Positions 1 to 7,429 are shown, numbered from the stretch's first letter. The stretch is 16,002 bases of DNA from Paracoccaceae bacterium (GCA_012036325.1 JAAUPC010000034.1:1-16002), one strand, 5' to 3'. Made by a program: numbers and translations. The notes: generated by a model from the letters alone, not told the origin.

Positions 1-172
1 TTCCGGCGCAAAGATGAACCCCATGCCGCCCCCGCTCATTCCGCCCAGCATCCAGAAGCCCCAGAAATCCGCGCCGAAGGCACCACGCGCCCGTTCGATG
101 AGCAATTCGGTGTAATGATTCGACGCCCACGGAATGATGGTCTGGATGGGCCCCTGGAAATTGCGAGTCGTC
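1..172 (-). other. Non-PurL segment joined in frame to purL
   Basis: After the PurL stretch ARYLLAVAPGDVAAL the reading frame continues as TRNFQGPIQTIIPWASNHY, later GADFWGFWMLGG and MSGGGMGFIF, and runs off the window. PurL normally finishes here with a short conserved tail of about 45 residues. I do not recognise this replacement with confidence; its glycine-rich GGMSGGG piece is only loosely like the glycine loops of GHMP-type kinases. It may be an assembly join at a contig edge, a real recombination, or an unrelated gene tail on the same strand. The junction lies somewhere around positions 165-175. Confidence 0.6.
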
Positions 173-2196
173 GCCGCGCCCAGGGCCGCCACATCGCCCG
201 GCGCCACAGCCAGCAGATAGCGCGCCTGATCTTCGCCGAAGAGGGTCGCCGTATCCTCCGCCTCCAGCGCCAGCCCAAGGCCAGCACCTTCGGCCATCTC
301 GAACGCCGCCAGCGCCAGACCGCCATCGCTTAGGTCAGCGCAAGCCCGGATCAACGCGCGGTTGGCGCGGATGAATTCGCCATGCTTGCGCTCGGCCACC
401 AGGTCCACAGGCGGGGCATCCCCCGCCTCGATCCCGAAAGCCTCGGCCAGCACGGCCGATTGCCCCAGATGCCCATGGGTCACCCCCACCAGCACCGCCA
501 CATCCCCCGCCACCGGCCGCCCGGAGATCATCTCGTCCAGCGAGGCCAGGATGCCCACCGCGCCAATCGTCGGCGTCGGCAGGATGCCCTTACCATCGGT
601 TTCATTATATAAGGACACGTTGCCCGACACGATCGGCATATCAAGGGCCGCCACGGCTGCGCCGATCCCTTTGATCGCGCCCACGAATTGCCCCATGATT
701 TCAGGCTTTTCCGGGTTGCCGAAGTTCAGGTTGTCGGTCGTGGCCAAAGGCCGCGCGCCGACCGCGCACAGGTTGCGAAAGGCTTCCGCCACTGCCTGTT
801 TGCCGCCCTCGAACGGGTTGGCCTTCACATAGCGCGGCGTCACGTCGCTGGTAAACGCCAGCGCCTTGCCCGTGCCATGCACCCGCACCACGCCCGCACC
901 CGCACCGGGGGCCACCACGGTATCGGCACCCACCTGACTGTCATACTGCTCATAGACCCAGGCCTTGTGGGCGTATGAGGGCGACCCGATCAGCGCCCGC
1001 AACCCATCCAGCGCCGAAATCACTGGCACCGCCCCCAAAGGCGCCGCAGCCGGGGTTTCCACCCAAGGCCGGTCATATTCCGGCGCGCTGGACGCGAGCT
1101 TCGACAGCGGCAGGTCCGCCTTCACCGCATTGCCATGCAGGATCAGGAAGCGGTCTTCCGGGATCGTCTCGCCCACGATGGCAAAGTCGAGGTCCCATTT
1201 CACGAAGATCGCCCGTGCCTCAGCCTCCATCTCGGGCTTCAGTACCATCAGCATCCGCTCCTGAGACTCGCTCAGCATCATCTCATAGGCCGTCATCCCC
1301 GTCTCACGCTGCGGCACGTCATCCAGCTGCAGCTTGATGCCCAGCCCGCCCTTGTCACCCATTTCGACCGCCGAGCAGGTCAGGCCAGCAGCCCCCATGT
1401 CCTGAATGGAAATCACCGCTCCACTGGCCATCAGCTCCAGGCACGCCTCCAAGAGACGCTTTTCGGTGAAGGGGTCACCGACCTGCACCGTCGGGCGCTT
1501 TTCCTCAATCGTGTCGTCGAACTCAGCGCTGGCCATCGTGGCCCCGCCAACCCCGTCGCGGCCCGTCTTGGCCCCAAGATAAACCACCGGCATCCCCACG
1601 CCGGACGCGACCGAGTAGAAAATCTTGTCCGCATCCGCCAAACCGGCGGCAAAGGCGTTCACGAGGCAATTGCCGTTGTAGCTGGCGTGAAACCGCACCT
1701 CACCGCCCACGGTCGGCACACCAAACGCATTGCCATAGCCGCCCACGCCCTCGACCACGCCCTGCACAAGACGCTTGGTCTTGGGGTGGCTGGGCAGCCC
1801 GAACGACAGCGCGTTCATCGCTGCAATCGGCCGCGCGCCCATGGTGAAGACGTCGCGCAGGATGCCGCCAACGCCGGTCGCCGCCCCCTGATAGGGCTCG
1901 ATATAGCTCGGGTGGTTGTGGCTCTCCATCTTGAAGATCACCGCCTGGCCGTCGCCAATGTCCACCACACCCGCATTCTCACCCGGGCCGCAAATTACCT
2001 GCGGGCCAGTGGTTGGCAGCGTCCGCAGCCATTTCTTTGACGACTTGTAGGAACAATGCTCATTCCACATGGCGGAAAAGATGCCGAGTTCGGTGAACGA
2101 AGGCTCCCGCCCGATGATGCCCAAAAGCCGCTCATACTCATCCGGTTTCAGCCCGTGGGCGGCCACCAGCTCTGGCGTGATTGCGGGTTCGGACAT
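1..2196 (-). CDS. purL: Phosphoribosylformylglycinamidine synthase II (PurL), partial, with atypical C-terminus
   Basis: PurL converts FGAR, glutamine-derived ammonia and ATP to FGAM in cytosolic purine synthesis, together with PurQ and PurS. The frame is open without a stop for 732 codons from ATG at 2196 to the left edge. PurL features seen: WNEHCSYKSS near residues 44-53, MESHNHPS near 90-97, GYGNAFGVPTVGGE, SIQDMGAAGL, DNLNFGNPEKPE, SGNVSLYNE and DLSDGGLALA. The start is set by GGAGG (minus strand, at 2204-2208) seven bases upstream. No frameshift was found on reading every codon. Up to about residue 674 it reads as ordinary small-type PurL. The last ~58 residues before the edge (positions 1 to about 172) do not, and the frame is already longer than the usual ~720 residues without ending. 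The PurL identity is very sure; the 3' end is suspect. Confidence 0.95.
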   Translation of the reverse strand, partial: MSEPAITPELVAAHGLKPDEYERLLGIIGREPSFTELGIFSAMWNEHCSYKSSKKWLRTLPTTGPQVICGPGENAGVVDIGDGQAVIFKMESHNHPSYIEPYQGAATGVGGILRDVFTMGARPIAAMNALSFGLPSHPKTKRLVQGVVEGVGGYGNAFGVPTVGGEVRFHASYNGNCLVNAFAAGLADADKIFYSVASGVGMPVVYLGAKTGRDGVGGATMASAEFDDTIEEKRPTVQVGDPFTEKRLLEACLELMASGAVISIQDMGAAGLTCSAVEMGDKGGLGIKLQLDDVPQRETGMTAYEMMLSESQERMLMVLKPEMEAEARAIFVKWDLDFAIVGETIPEDRFLILHGNAVKADLPLSKLASSAPEYDRPWVETPAAAPLGAVPVISALDGLRALIGSPSYAHKAWVYEQYDSQVGADTVVAPGAGAGVVRVHGTGKALAFTSDVTPRYVKANPFEGGKQAVAEAFRNLCAVGARPLATTDNLNFGNPEKPEIMGQFVGAIKGIGAAVAALDMPIVSGNVSLYNETDGKGILPTPTIGAVGILASLDEMISGRPVAGDVAVLVGVTHGHLGQSAVLAEAFGIEAGDAPPVDLVAERKHGEFIRANRALIRACADLSDGGLALAAFEMAEGAGLGLALEAEDTATLFGEDQARYLLAVAPGDVAALGAATTRNFQGPIQTIIPWASNHYTELLIERARGAFGADFWGFWMLGGMSGGGMGFIFAPE

Positions 2197-2301
2197 CGGC
2201 AAGCCTCCACAACAATTTGCCAGCGTCTTAGGCCATGCGACGGAGCAGGGGAAGCACCGCAAGCCCGTCGCAAAACTTTTTTCAAATTCTTTTGCTCCGT
2301 T

Positions 2302-2328
2302 TGTCGAAATCGGCAAAGTGCAAGCGTC
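2302..2328 (+). promoter_or_regulatory. Candidate ECF42-type promoter
   Basis: TGTCGA at 2302-2307 is followed after exactly 17 bases by CGTC at 2325-2328. From memory, the published motif for ECF42 sigma factors is TGTCGA at -35 and CGA/TC or a close variant at -10, found upstream of DGPF-protein genes. This copy lies just upstream of the three-gene cluster that ends with an ECF42-like sigma factor. Transcription would start near 2335 and give a leader of about 35 bases. A perfect 7-bp inverted repeat (TTGGGTT, loop ACGA, AACCCAA; 2330-2347) sits over the predicted start. I saw no second copy between the MAPEG and YciI genes. Confidence 0.55.
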
Positions 2329-2368
2329 CTTGGGTTACGAAACCCAAAACTAAAAGGAAAACCGAAGA

Positions 2369-2764
2369 ATGTTGTTCACCGTTACCCCGCTTTACGCCCT
2401 TCCGCTTGCTGCCATCTTCCTGATCCTGTGGTTCCGCATCAGCGGGGTTCGGGCCGCGACCAAGACCTCCTACGGTGACGGTGGCAACACCGAACTTCTG
2501 CGCCGTGTGCGCCAGCACGGCAACTTTGTCGAATGGACGACCTTTGTCCTGATCCTGATGATCCTGGCCGAAGGCATGGGCGCACCTGCTCTCTACCTCC
2601 ACATCTCGGGCGCTTTGCTTCTGATCGGGCGCATCGCGCATCCCTTCGGGCTTGGCGCTGTCGACAACGCCGCCCACCCGCTGCGCTATGTCGGCAACGG
2701 CACCAACATCCTGGCCACGGTGAACCTGATGGTCTGCCTTGGCGTCAACATTCTCGGCCTCTGA
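2369..2764 (+). CDS. MAPEG family membrane protein
   Basis: A 131-residue integral membrane protein of the MAPEG superfamily (glutathione S-transferase/eicosanoid-type; bacterial members are mostly of unknown substrate). Four hydrophobic segments lie near residues 4-22, 55-70, 72-90 and 110-130. The family signature RVRQHGNFVEW is at 46-56, at the start of the second helix, and HPFGL follows the third. An AGGA ribosome-binding site is at 2355-2358, ten bases before the ATG. It is first in a same-strand cluster with a YciI/DGPF protein and an ECF sigma factor, downstream of a candidate ECF42 promoter, so it is probably made in response to that sigma factor. An inferred role is detoxification or stress defence at the inner membrane; the substrate cannot be read from sequence. 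Confidence 0.88.
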   Translation: MLFTVTPLYALPLAAIFLILWFRISGVRAATKTSYGDGGNTELLRRVRQHGNFVEWTTFVLILMILAEGMGAPALYLHISGALLLIGRIAHPFGLGAVDNAAHPLRYVGNGTNILATVNLMVCLGVNILGL

Positions 2765-2800
2765 ACCCTTACGTCAACGATCAACCCAAGGACACATATC

Positions 2801-3163
2801 ATGCAGTACATGCTTCTGATCTACGGCGCCCCCGAAGTGGAACCGCAATATGGCACCCCCGCCTTCAATGAAATGATGGCCGGCTATGCCGCTGCCAGCG
2901 CCAAGATGGTCGAAGACGGCGTCATGCGCAGCGGCGAAGGCCTGCAGGGGGTCGAGACGGCCACCTCACTCCGCATCCGCGACGGCAAGGTCGAAACGAT
3001 GGACGGCCCCTTTGCCACCACCAAAGAGCATCTTGGCGGCTACTATGTCATCGACGTGCCTAACCTTGATGTGGCGCTGAAATATGCCGCTCTCATCCCC
3101 TCGGCCCATTACGGCACGGTCGAGGTGCGCCCTCTGATGGATTACAACCCGGCAGGCAACTGA
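2801..3163 (+). CDS. YciI/DGPF-domain protein
   Basis: A 120-residue soluble protein of the YCII-related (DGPF) family. It opens with MQYMLLIYG and carries the family signature DGPF at residues 68-71, followed by TKEHLGGYYVID, the usual dimeric alpha/beta ferredoxin-like fold. No signal peptide or membrane helix is visible. AAGGA lies eight to nine bases before the ATG. The stop codon is three bases upstream of the sigma-factor start, suggesting translational coupling. DGPF proteins are the hallmark neighbours and reported targets of ECF42 sigma factors, so this pairing is expected from family knowledge. Their biochemical function is not established. Family very sure, function unknown. Confidence 0.92.
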   Translation: MQYMLLIYGAPEVEPQYGTPAFNEMMAGYAAASAKMVEDGVMRSGEGLQGVETATSLRIRDGKVETMDGPFATTKEHLGGYYVIDVPNLDVALKYAALIPSAHYGTVEVRPLMDYNPAGN

Positions 3164-3166
3164 CCC

Positions 3167-4384
3167 ATGGCCGCCCCCGAAGCCATTGCCGTCACCAAAG
3201 CCCTTGAGGCGGTGATGCGCAATGATCGGGGGCGGCTGATCGCTGCCCTGATCTCGCGTCTGCGGGATTTCCAACTGGCCGAAGAGGCCCTGCAAGAGGC
3301 CGCCATCTCTGCGCTGTCCCACTGGGGCCGCGCGGGTTTGCCCGCCTCCCCCCAGGGGTGGCTGTTGAAAGTGGCGCTGCGCAAGGCGATTGACCGGCTG
3401 CGCGGCGGGGCGCGGGAAAGCCGCAAGGCGGCCGATCTGGCCCATCTGGTCGGCGACGAAGCCGACGAAAGCGAACCCGAAATGATCCCCGACCAGCGCC
3501 TCCGCCTGATCTTCACCTGCTGCCACCCGGCCCTTGACCCCAAGTCGCGCGTGGCCCTGACGCTTCGCACCCTTGGGGGACTTACGACAGGTGAGATTGC
3601 GCGTGCTTTCCTTGATGCCGAACCTACCATGGGCCAGCGCCTTTCCCGCGCAAAGGCCAAGATCAGCGCCGCCGGCATTCCCTTCAAGGTGCCCGACCCC
3701 GAAGACCTGCCCGACCGGCTGAATTCGGTCCTGACCGTGGTCTATCTGATCTTCAACGCAGGCTATACGGTCGGCCCCTCCCTTGACCGCGATCTTTGCG
3801 CCGAGGCGATCTTTCTGGCCCGGATGCTGGCCCATCTGCAACCCGAAGAGGCCGAGGTTGAAGGCTTCCTTGCCCTTCTGCTTCTCACCCACGCCCGCCG
3901 TGACGCGCGCCTCCAGAACGGCGAGACCGTGTCCCTGACCGATCAGGACCGCGCGCTCTGGGACAAGGCGATGCTGGCCGAAGGGCTTGGCCTTCTCGAC
4001 ACCGCCATGGCCCGCCGCGTGCCCGGGCCGTTCCAGATCAAGGCCGCCATTGCCGCCTGTCAGACCCAGTCTCCGCCGGACTGGCCCCAGATTGCCGCCC
4101 TCTACATCGGCCTCTACCGGCATGAGCCGACACCGATCATCCGCCTCAACCAGGCCGTCGCGATGGCCGAGGCGGGGAATCTGCCCATGGCCATCGCGGG
4201 TCTGCAGGCCCTGTCCGACCCCCTGGCCGATTACCAGCCCTACCACGCCGCCTGCGCCGAATACCTTGGTCGCGCAGGTCAGACCGATGCTGCAAGTGAC
4301 GCCTATGCCCGGGCCATCGCCCTGGCCGCCTCCCCCGCCGACGCAGCCTTCCTGACCCGCCGCCGTGACCGGCTTCAGACGTAA
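3167..4384 (+). CDS. ECF sigma factor with C-terminal DUF6596/TPR-like extension (ECF42 type)
   Basis: A 405-residue RNA polymerase sigma factor, about twice the usual ECF length. Sigma region 2 spans about residues 13-80 (AEEALQEA, then GWLLKVALRKAIDRLR). Region 4 spans about 108-165 and includes the TCCHP motif (117-121), the LGGLTTGEIARAF helix and RLSRAKAKI. Residues ~180-285 match the DUF6596 extension (LNSVLTVVYLIFNAGYT), and the C-terminal ~120 residues are helical, TPR-like, with LIRLNQAVAMAEAG-type repeats. This architecture with an adjacent DGPF gene is that of ECF42. No anti-sigma factor is beside it; in this group the C-terminal extension is thought to take the regulatory role. 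The gene probably drives its own operon through the motif at 2302-2328. It starts three bases after the YciI stop, with only a weak ribosome-binding site. Confidence 0.92.
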   Translation: MAAPEAIAVTKALEAVMRNDRGRLIAALISRLRDFQLAEEALQEAAISALSHWGRAGLPASPQGWLLKVALRKAIDRLRGGARESRKAADLAHLVGDEADESEPEMIPDQRLRLIFTCCHPALDPKSRVALTLRTLGGLTTGEIARAFLDAEPTMGQRLSRAKAKISAAGIPFKVPDPEDLPDRLNSVLTVVYLIFNAGYTVGPSLDRDLCAEAIFLARMLAHLQPEEAEVEGFLALLLLTHARRDARLQNGETVSLTDQDRALWDKAMLAEGLGLLDTAMARRVPGPFQIKAAIAACQTQSPPDWPQIAALYIGLYRHEPTPIIRLNQAVAMAEAGNLPMAIAGLQALSDPLADYQPYHAACAEYLGRAGQTDAASDAYARAIALAASPADAAFLTRRRDRLQT

Positions 4385-4411
4385 AAAAAAGGCCGAGCAT
4401 TACGCTCGGCC
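4383..4411 (-). terminator. Rho-independent terminator, minus strand
   Basis: A perfect 8-bp stem (GGCCGAGC at 4391-4398, GCTCGGCC at 4404-4411) with a five-base loop is flanked on its left by eight A residues (4383-4390). Read on the minus strand this is stem-loop plus U8, a strong intrinsic terminator. On the plus strand no T-run follows, so it would not efficiently end the sigma-factor transcript. It would serve the LysR gene or the candidate small RNA immediately upstream on the minus strand. Confidence 0.85.
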
Positions 4412-4463
4412 AAGTCCAACAGGGAGGTATGCAAGGGCGAGAGCACAGTCATCGCCGACGCAT
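4383..4463 (-). ncRNA. Candidate small RNA with anti-Shine-Dalgarno motif
   Basis: The gap between the LysR stop and the sigma-factor stop holds no convincing gene. On the minus strand it shows a possible promoter (TTGTTT at 4498-4493, 17 bases, TATTTC at 4475-4470). This would give an RNA of about 80 nt with three parts: a 5-bp stem GGCGA/UCGCC spanning 4456-4436, an apparently unpaired ACCUCCCU (4428-4421), and the strong terminator. Unpaired CCUCC motifs are typical of several Rhodobacter sRNAs. It could equally be only the 3' end of the LysR mRNA. I assign no known family. Confidence 0.28.
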
Positions 4464-4469
4464 GAGCGG

Positions 4470-4498
4470 GAAATAGAGGCGACTGGTGGCGCAAACAA
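4470..4498 (-). promoter_or_regulatory. Possible sigma-70-like promoter for the candidate small RNA
   Basis: On the minus strand TTGTTT (4498-4493) and TATTTC (4475-4470) are separated by 17 bases, each matching about half of the consensus hexamer. This is weak alone; it is listed because a strong terminator lies at a fitting distance downstream and no coding frame intervenes. Confidence 0.22.
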
Positions 4499-4564
4499 GG
4501 GCAGGTTGCCCGCTTATTCAGCATTGCCGATATGCACCCGCCGCATGGCAGCGTTTCGCAAACC

Positions 4565-5470
4565 TTAAGCGGCCGCGTCATCCGCCTGGCGACGGCGGAA
4601 GGCCATGATCTCTTCGGTTACGAAATCGCGGAAGGCGGCCACGCGCTTGGAATGGCGCAACTCTTCGGGGTAGGCCAGGAACACCGGCACCTCGGCACTT
4701 TGCACGTCCGGCAAGACGCGGAGAAGATTGGGGAAATCCTCGGTCAAGTAATCGGGCAACACCCCTACGCCCAGGTTGTTCAAGACCGCCTGCAGCACCC
4801 CAAAATAGTTGTTCACCGTCAGCGTCGACGGAATGTCATGCGACATCAGGTCCTGCACCAGGATCGCCCCCGCCGCGACCTGGGGCGTGCCCGCATGCTG
4901 GCTGATCAACCGATGCGCGCTCAGATCATCCAGCACCTCGGGCGTGCCATGCGCGGCCAGATACTCCGGCGTCGCGTAAAGCCGCATCTGGATGTTCATC
5001 AGGCGCTTCCGGATCAGGTCGGCTTGGCTCGGTTCTTTCATCCGGATCGCCACATCCGCCTCCCGCATCGGCAGGTCCAGCACGCGCTCTTCCAGCATCA
5101 GGTCAATCTTCAGCGCCGGATACTTCTCGTACAAGCGCGCCAGCCGCGGGGCCAGCCACAACGTGCCGAACCCCGTGGTCGTCGTCACGCGGAGTTCGCC
5201 AAACACCTCGTCCTCAGAATCCCTGATCCGCGCCGCCGTCGCATCCAGCCGCTTGACCATGGCTTGCGTCGCGTCAAACAAAAGCTCTCCCTGTTCGGTC
5301 AGGATCAGCCCCCGCGCGTGGCGGTGGAACAGCGTCACGGCAAGGCTTTCTTCCAGCGCGCGGATCTGGCGGCTGACGGCGGATTGCGACAGGTGCAAGA
5401 CGTCCCCGGCATGGGTCAGGCTGCCCTTCTCCGCCACCGCGTGAAAGATCCTCAGCTTGTCCCAGTCCAT
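4565..5470 (-). CDS. LysR-family transcriptional regulator
   Basis: A 301-residue LysR-type DNA-binding regulator. The N-terminal winged helix-turn-helix covers residues ~1-60, with the signature AEKGSLTHAGDVLHLSQSAV followed by SRQIRALEESL and LFHRHARGLILTEQGE. The type-2 periplasmic-binding-like effector domain covers ~90-290 (LRVTTTTGFGTLWLAPRLA; DVAIRMKEP). The start MDWDKLRIF is chosen over an ATG nine codons upstream because GGAGG lies five bases before it and the protein then begins as LysR proteins do. It is divergent from murI with about 190 bases between them, but LysR regulators often act on targets elsewhere and murI is housekeeping, so regulation of murI is not implied. The effector is unknown. 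Transcription probably ends at 4383-4411. Confidence 0.93.
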   Translation of the reverse strand: MDWDKLRIFHAVAEKGSLTHAGDVLHLSQSAVSRQIRALEESLAVTLFHRHARGLILTEQGELLFDATQAMVKRLDATAARIRDSEDEVFGELRVTTTTGFGTLWLAPRLARLYEKYPALKIDLMLEERVLDLPMREADVAIRMKEPSQADLIRKRLMNIQMRLYATPEYLAAHGTPEVLDDLSAHRLISQHAGTPQVAAGAILVQDLMSHDIPSTLTVNNYFGVLQAVLNNLGVGVLPDYLTEDFPNLLRVLPDVQSAEVPVFLAYPEELRHSKRVAAFRDFVTEEIMAFRRRQADDAAA

Positions 5471-5659
5471 CACGGCCTCCACAAAAACTCGCGGCACCCT
5501 AGCATGCCGGTTCCCAGATAAGGAAACCTGAACACGATTCCACCCGTATCTGCGGCAAATCCTTCCGCCGCTTGGGCCTTTCGCGGGCGCGCGCTCCGTC
5601 CTATGATCGCAAAAAGGCAGGGCGGCAGCCGGTTTGTCGGCGGCGTGAAGGGATCAGGC

Positions 5660-6472
5660 ATGGCAGTTGGCATCTTCGATTCGGGGCTTGGCGGGCTGAC
5701 TGTCCTTGATGCGGTGACAAAGCGCCTGCCTGAGGTGCCCTTCGTCTACTTCGGCGACAATGCCCATGCCCCCTACGGCGTCCGCACCGCGGATGACATC
5801 TTCAACCTGACCTGCGCAGCGGTGGAGCGGCTTTGGGCCGAAGGCTGCGATCTGGTGATCCTGGCCTGCAACACCGCCTCTGCCGCCGCTTTGAAGCGGA
5901 TGCAGGAAACCTGGGTTCCGGCTGACAAGCGCGTCCTGGGCGTGTTTGTGCCCTTGATCGAGGCGCTGACCGAACGGCAATGGGGCGACAACTCCCCCCC
6001 GCGCGAAGTCGCCGTCAAACATGTCGCCCTTTTCGCCACCCCCGCCACCGTCGCCTCCCGCGCCTTCCAGCGCGAACTGGCTTACCGGGCGATTGGCGTC
6101 GATGTCGAAGCCCAGCCCTGCGGCGGCGTGGTGGATGCCATTGAACAGGGCGATGAAATCCTGGCCGAGGCGCTCGTCCGCTCCCATGTCGAGGCGCTGA
6201 AGCGCCGAATGCCGCACCCGGAGGCCGCGATCCTCGGCTGCACCCATTACCCCTTGATGGACAAGGTTTTTCAAGATGCCTTGGGGCAGGGGGTCAAGGT
6301 CTATTCCCAAGCCAACCTCGTGGCGGACTCGCTGGCCGACTACCTGATCCGGCGGCCCGAGTTTCGCGGCACCGGCACCCAGTCAAAGGCCCTAACCACC
6401 GGCGACCCGGCCTATGTCTCGAACAAGGCCACGCAATTCCTGCGCCGACGGATCACGTTTGAGGCGGCATGA
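5660..6472 (+). CDS. murI: Glutamate racemase
   Basis: Interconverts L- and D-glutamate in the cytosol, supplying D-Glu for peptidoglycan. The 270-residue protein begins MAVGIFDSGLGGLTVL with the catalytic-site Asp7-Ser8, then FGDNAHAPYG (31-40). The two racemising cysteines are in ACNTAS (Cys70) and GCTHYPL (Cys194, with His196). Length is normal. An in-frame ATG lies at 5603, but ATG 5660 is preferred: AAGGGA lies about six bases upstream and the family starts here. A TATGAT hexamer at 5602-5607 could be a -10 element, though I see no good -35. The stop overlaps the next gene's start in ATGA (6469-6472), indicating coupling to the DUF1684 gene. Confidence 0.96.
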   Translation: MAVGIFDSGLGGLTVLDAVTKRLPEVPFVYFGDNAHAPYGVRTADDIFNLTCAAVERLWAEGCDLVILACNTASAAALKRMQETWVPADKRVLGVFVPLIEALTERQWGDNSPPREVAVKHVALFATPATVASRAFQRELAYRAIGVDVEAQPCGGVVDAIEQGDEILAEALVRSHVEALKRRMPHPEAAILGCTHYPLMDKVFQDALGQGVKVYSQANLVADSLADYLIRRPEFRGTGTQSKALTTGDPAYVSNKATQFLRRRITFEAA

Positions 6473-7209
6473 TCCCTTTGGCAGACTGGCGCGCCGCACG
6501 ACTTGCGGCCCTTACCGCCCCGGACGGCTGGCTGAACCTTGTCGCGCGGATTGATCTGGCCCCCGGCAGCCACCAAGTGGGCCGGACGCAAGCCATCGCG
6601 CTGCCCTCAGGTCCTGACCTTCTGGGCACGCTGACCCTTGGCCCGGACGGTGCAAGCTTCGCCCGCCCGGGGGCGGCACCCCAGCCCTTCGCCCCGGTGG
6701 CGGATGCCTTTCCGCAATTGCGCGTTGACCCCTTCCTGCTGGAAATCCACACGGTGGACGGCGTACCCGCCCTGCGCGTGCGTGACCTGACGCTGCAGCC
6801 AACGGTGACGCTGCGGTCTTTCCCCGAAGCACCCGCCTGGGTGATCCGTGCCGAATGGGTAAGCATTGCCCCGGAAGCCACGGAAATTGCAATGAAAGAC
6901 GGCTCTACCGCTGCGGTCACGCTGACCCACCGGGCCAGTTGGACCCATCAGGGCAAGACCGTAACCCTGACGCCCACACATTGGAAATCCGGGGTGCCGA
7001 TGTTCGTCTTTCGGGATGCAACTGCGGGCGAAACCTATCCGGCCTGCCGCTTTCTGATGGGTGAGGATGCGACGGGTGGTGAAATCACCCTCGACTTCAA
7101 CCGCGCCTTCACACCGCCTTGCGGCTTCACCGATTTTGCGATCTGTCCGCTGCCACCGCCCGGCAACATCCTGCCCTTCCGGGTTGAAGCGGGCGAACTC
7201 GCCCCCTGA
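6469..7209 (+). CDS. DUF1684 family protein
   Basis: A 246-residue protein of the DUF1684 family, function not established. It opens MIPLADWRAARLAAL. The C-terminal half carries the family signature, seen as GGEITLDFNRAFTPPCGFTD and then CPLPPPGNILPF. No signal peptide or membrane helix is seen, so it is probably cytosolic. Its ATG overlaps the murI stop by four bases, so the two are translated together; whether this reflects a shared function is not known. Transcription on the plus strand has no strong terminator immediately after the stop. Confidence 0.88.
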   Translation: MIPLADWRAARLAALTAPDGWLNLVARIDLAPGSHQVGRTQAIALPSGPDLLGTLTLGPDGASFARPGAAPQPFAPVADAFPQLRVDPFLLEIHTVDGVPALRVRDLTLQPTVTLRSFPEAPAWVIRAEWVSIAPEATEIAMKDGSTAAVTLTHRASWTHQGKTVTLTPTHWKSGVPMFVFRDATAGETYPACRFLMGEDATGGEITLDFNRAFTPPCGFTDFAICPLPPPGNILPFRVEAGELAP

Positions 7210-7211
7210 GG

Positions 7212-7346
7212 TCACCCGCGCATCGCGACAAAGGCATAGCGGTAGGCCAAGGCCACGCCGCCCGCGCCACCCGCCGTCTCGATCAGGGCGGCAATCTCGG
7301 CCGGGTGATTGGCGTCCTGGCTTTGGAGCGGGGTCTCTTGCGGCAT
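7212..7346 (-). CDS. Possible small protein, 44 residues
   Basis: An ATG at 7346 (minus) opens a 44-codon frame beginning MPQETPLQSQDANHPAEIAA and ending AYRYAFVAMRG, stopping at 7212, two bases from the convergent DUF1684 stop. Third codon positions are overwhelmingly G or C, as in neighbouring genes, which favours coding. No clear ribosome-binding site is visible and the hairpin at 7402-7429 probably cuts it off from the efp transcript. I do not recognise a family, and there is no membrane segment. Confidence 0.38.
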   Translation of the reverse strand: MPQETPLQSQDANHPAEIAALIETAGGAGGVALAYRYAFVAMRG

Positions 7347-7401
7347 GGCGGCCTACCGGGTGCAGGGGGCCAGGCTAAGCCCTCAGCTGCCGATGAAAAC
7401 C

Positions 7402-7429
7402 AAAAAGGCGCACCCCGTGGCGCGCCTTT
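7402..7429 (-). terminator. Terminator for efp
   Basis: An 8-bp stem (AAAGGCGC at 7404-7411, GCGCCTTT at 7422-7429) with a ten-base loop. On the minus strand it is followed by more T residues (TT, then GGTTTT), fitting an intrinsic terminator about 80 bases after the efp stop. On the plus strand the run is only CTTTC, so it is weak for the DUF1684 transcript. Confidence 0.65.

Noticed and set aside
1135..2040. Long open frame on the plus strand across purL
   Set aside because: It is antisense to a fully conserved PurL frame and encodes a His/Arg-rich sequence typical of the reverse reading of GC-rich genes; no domain recognised.
2966..4246. 426-codon open frame on the minus strand across the YciI and sigma-factor genes
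   Set aside because: Shadow of high third-position GC; composition (Gly, Gln, His, Arg) and lack of any motif argue against a protein, while the plus strand has clear families.
4532..5521. 329-codon plus-strand frame across the LysR gene
   Set aside because: Antisense to a textbook LysR protein; sequence is His/Gln/Arg-rich with no recognisable fold.
5603..5659. Upstream in-frame ATG of murI giving 19 extra residues
   Set aside because: The extension is unlike MurI N-termini, and ATG 5660 has the better ribosome-binding site.
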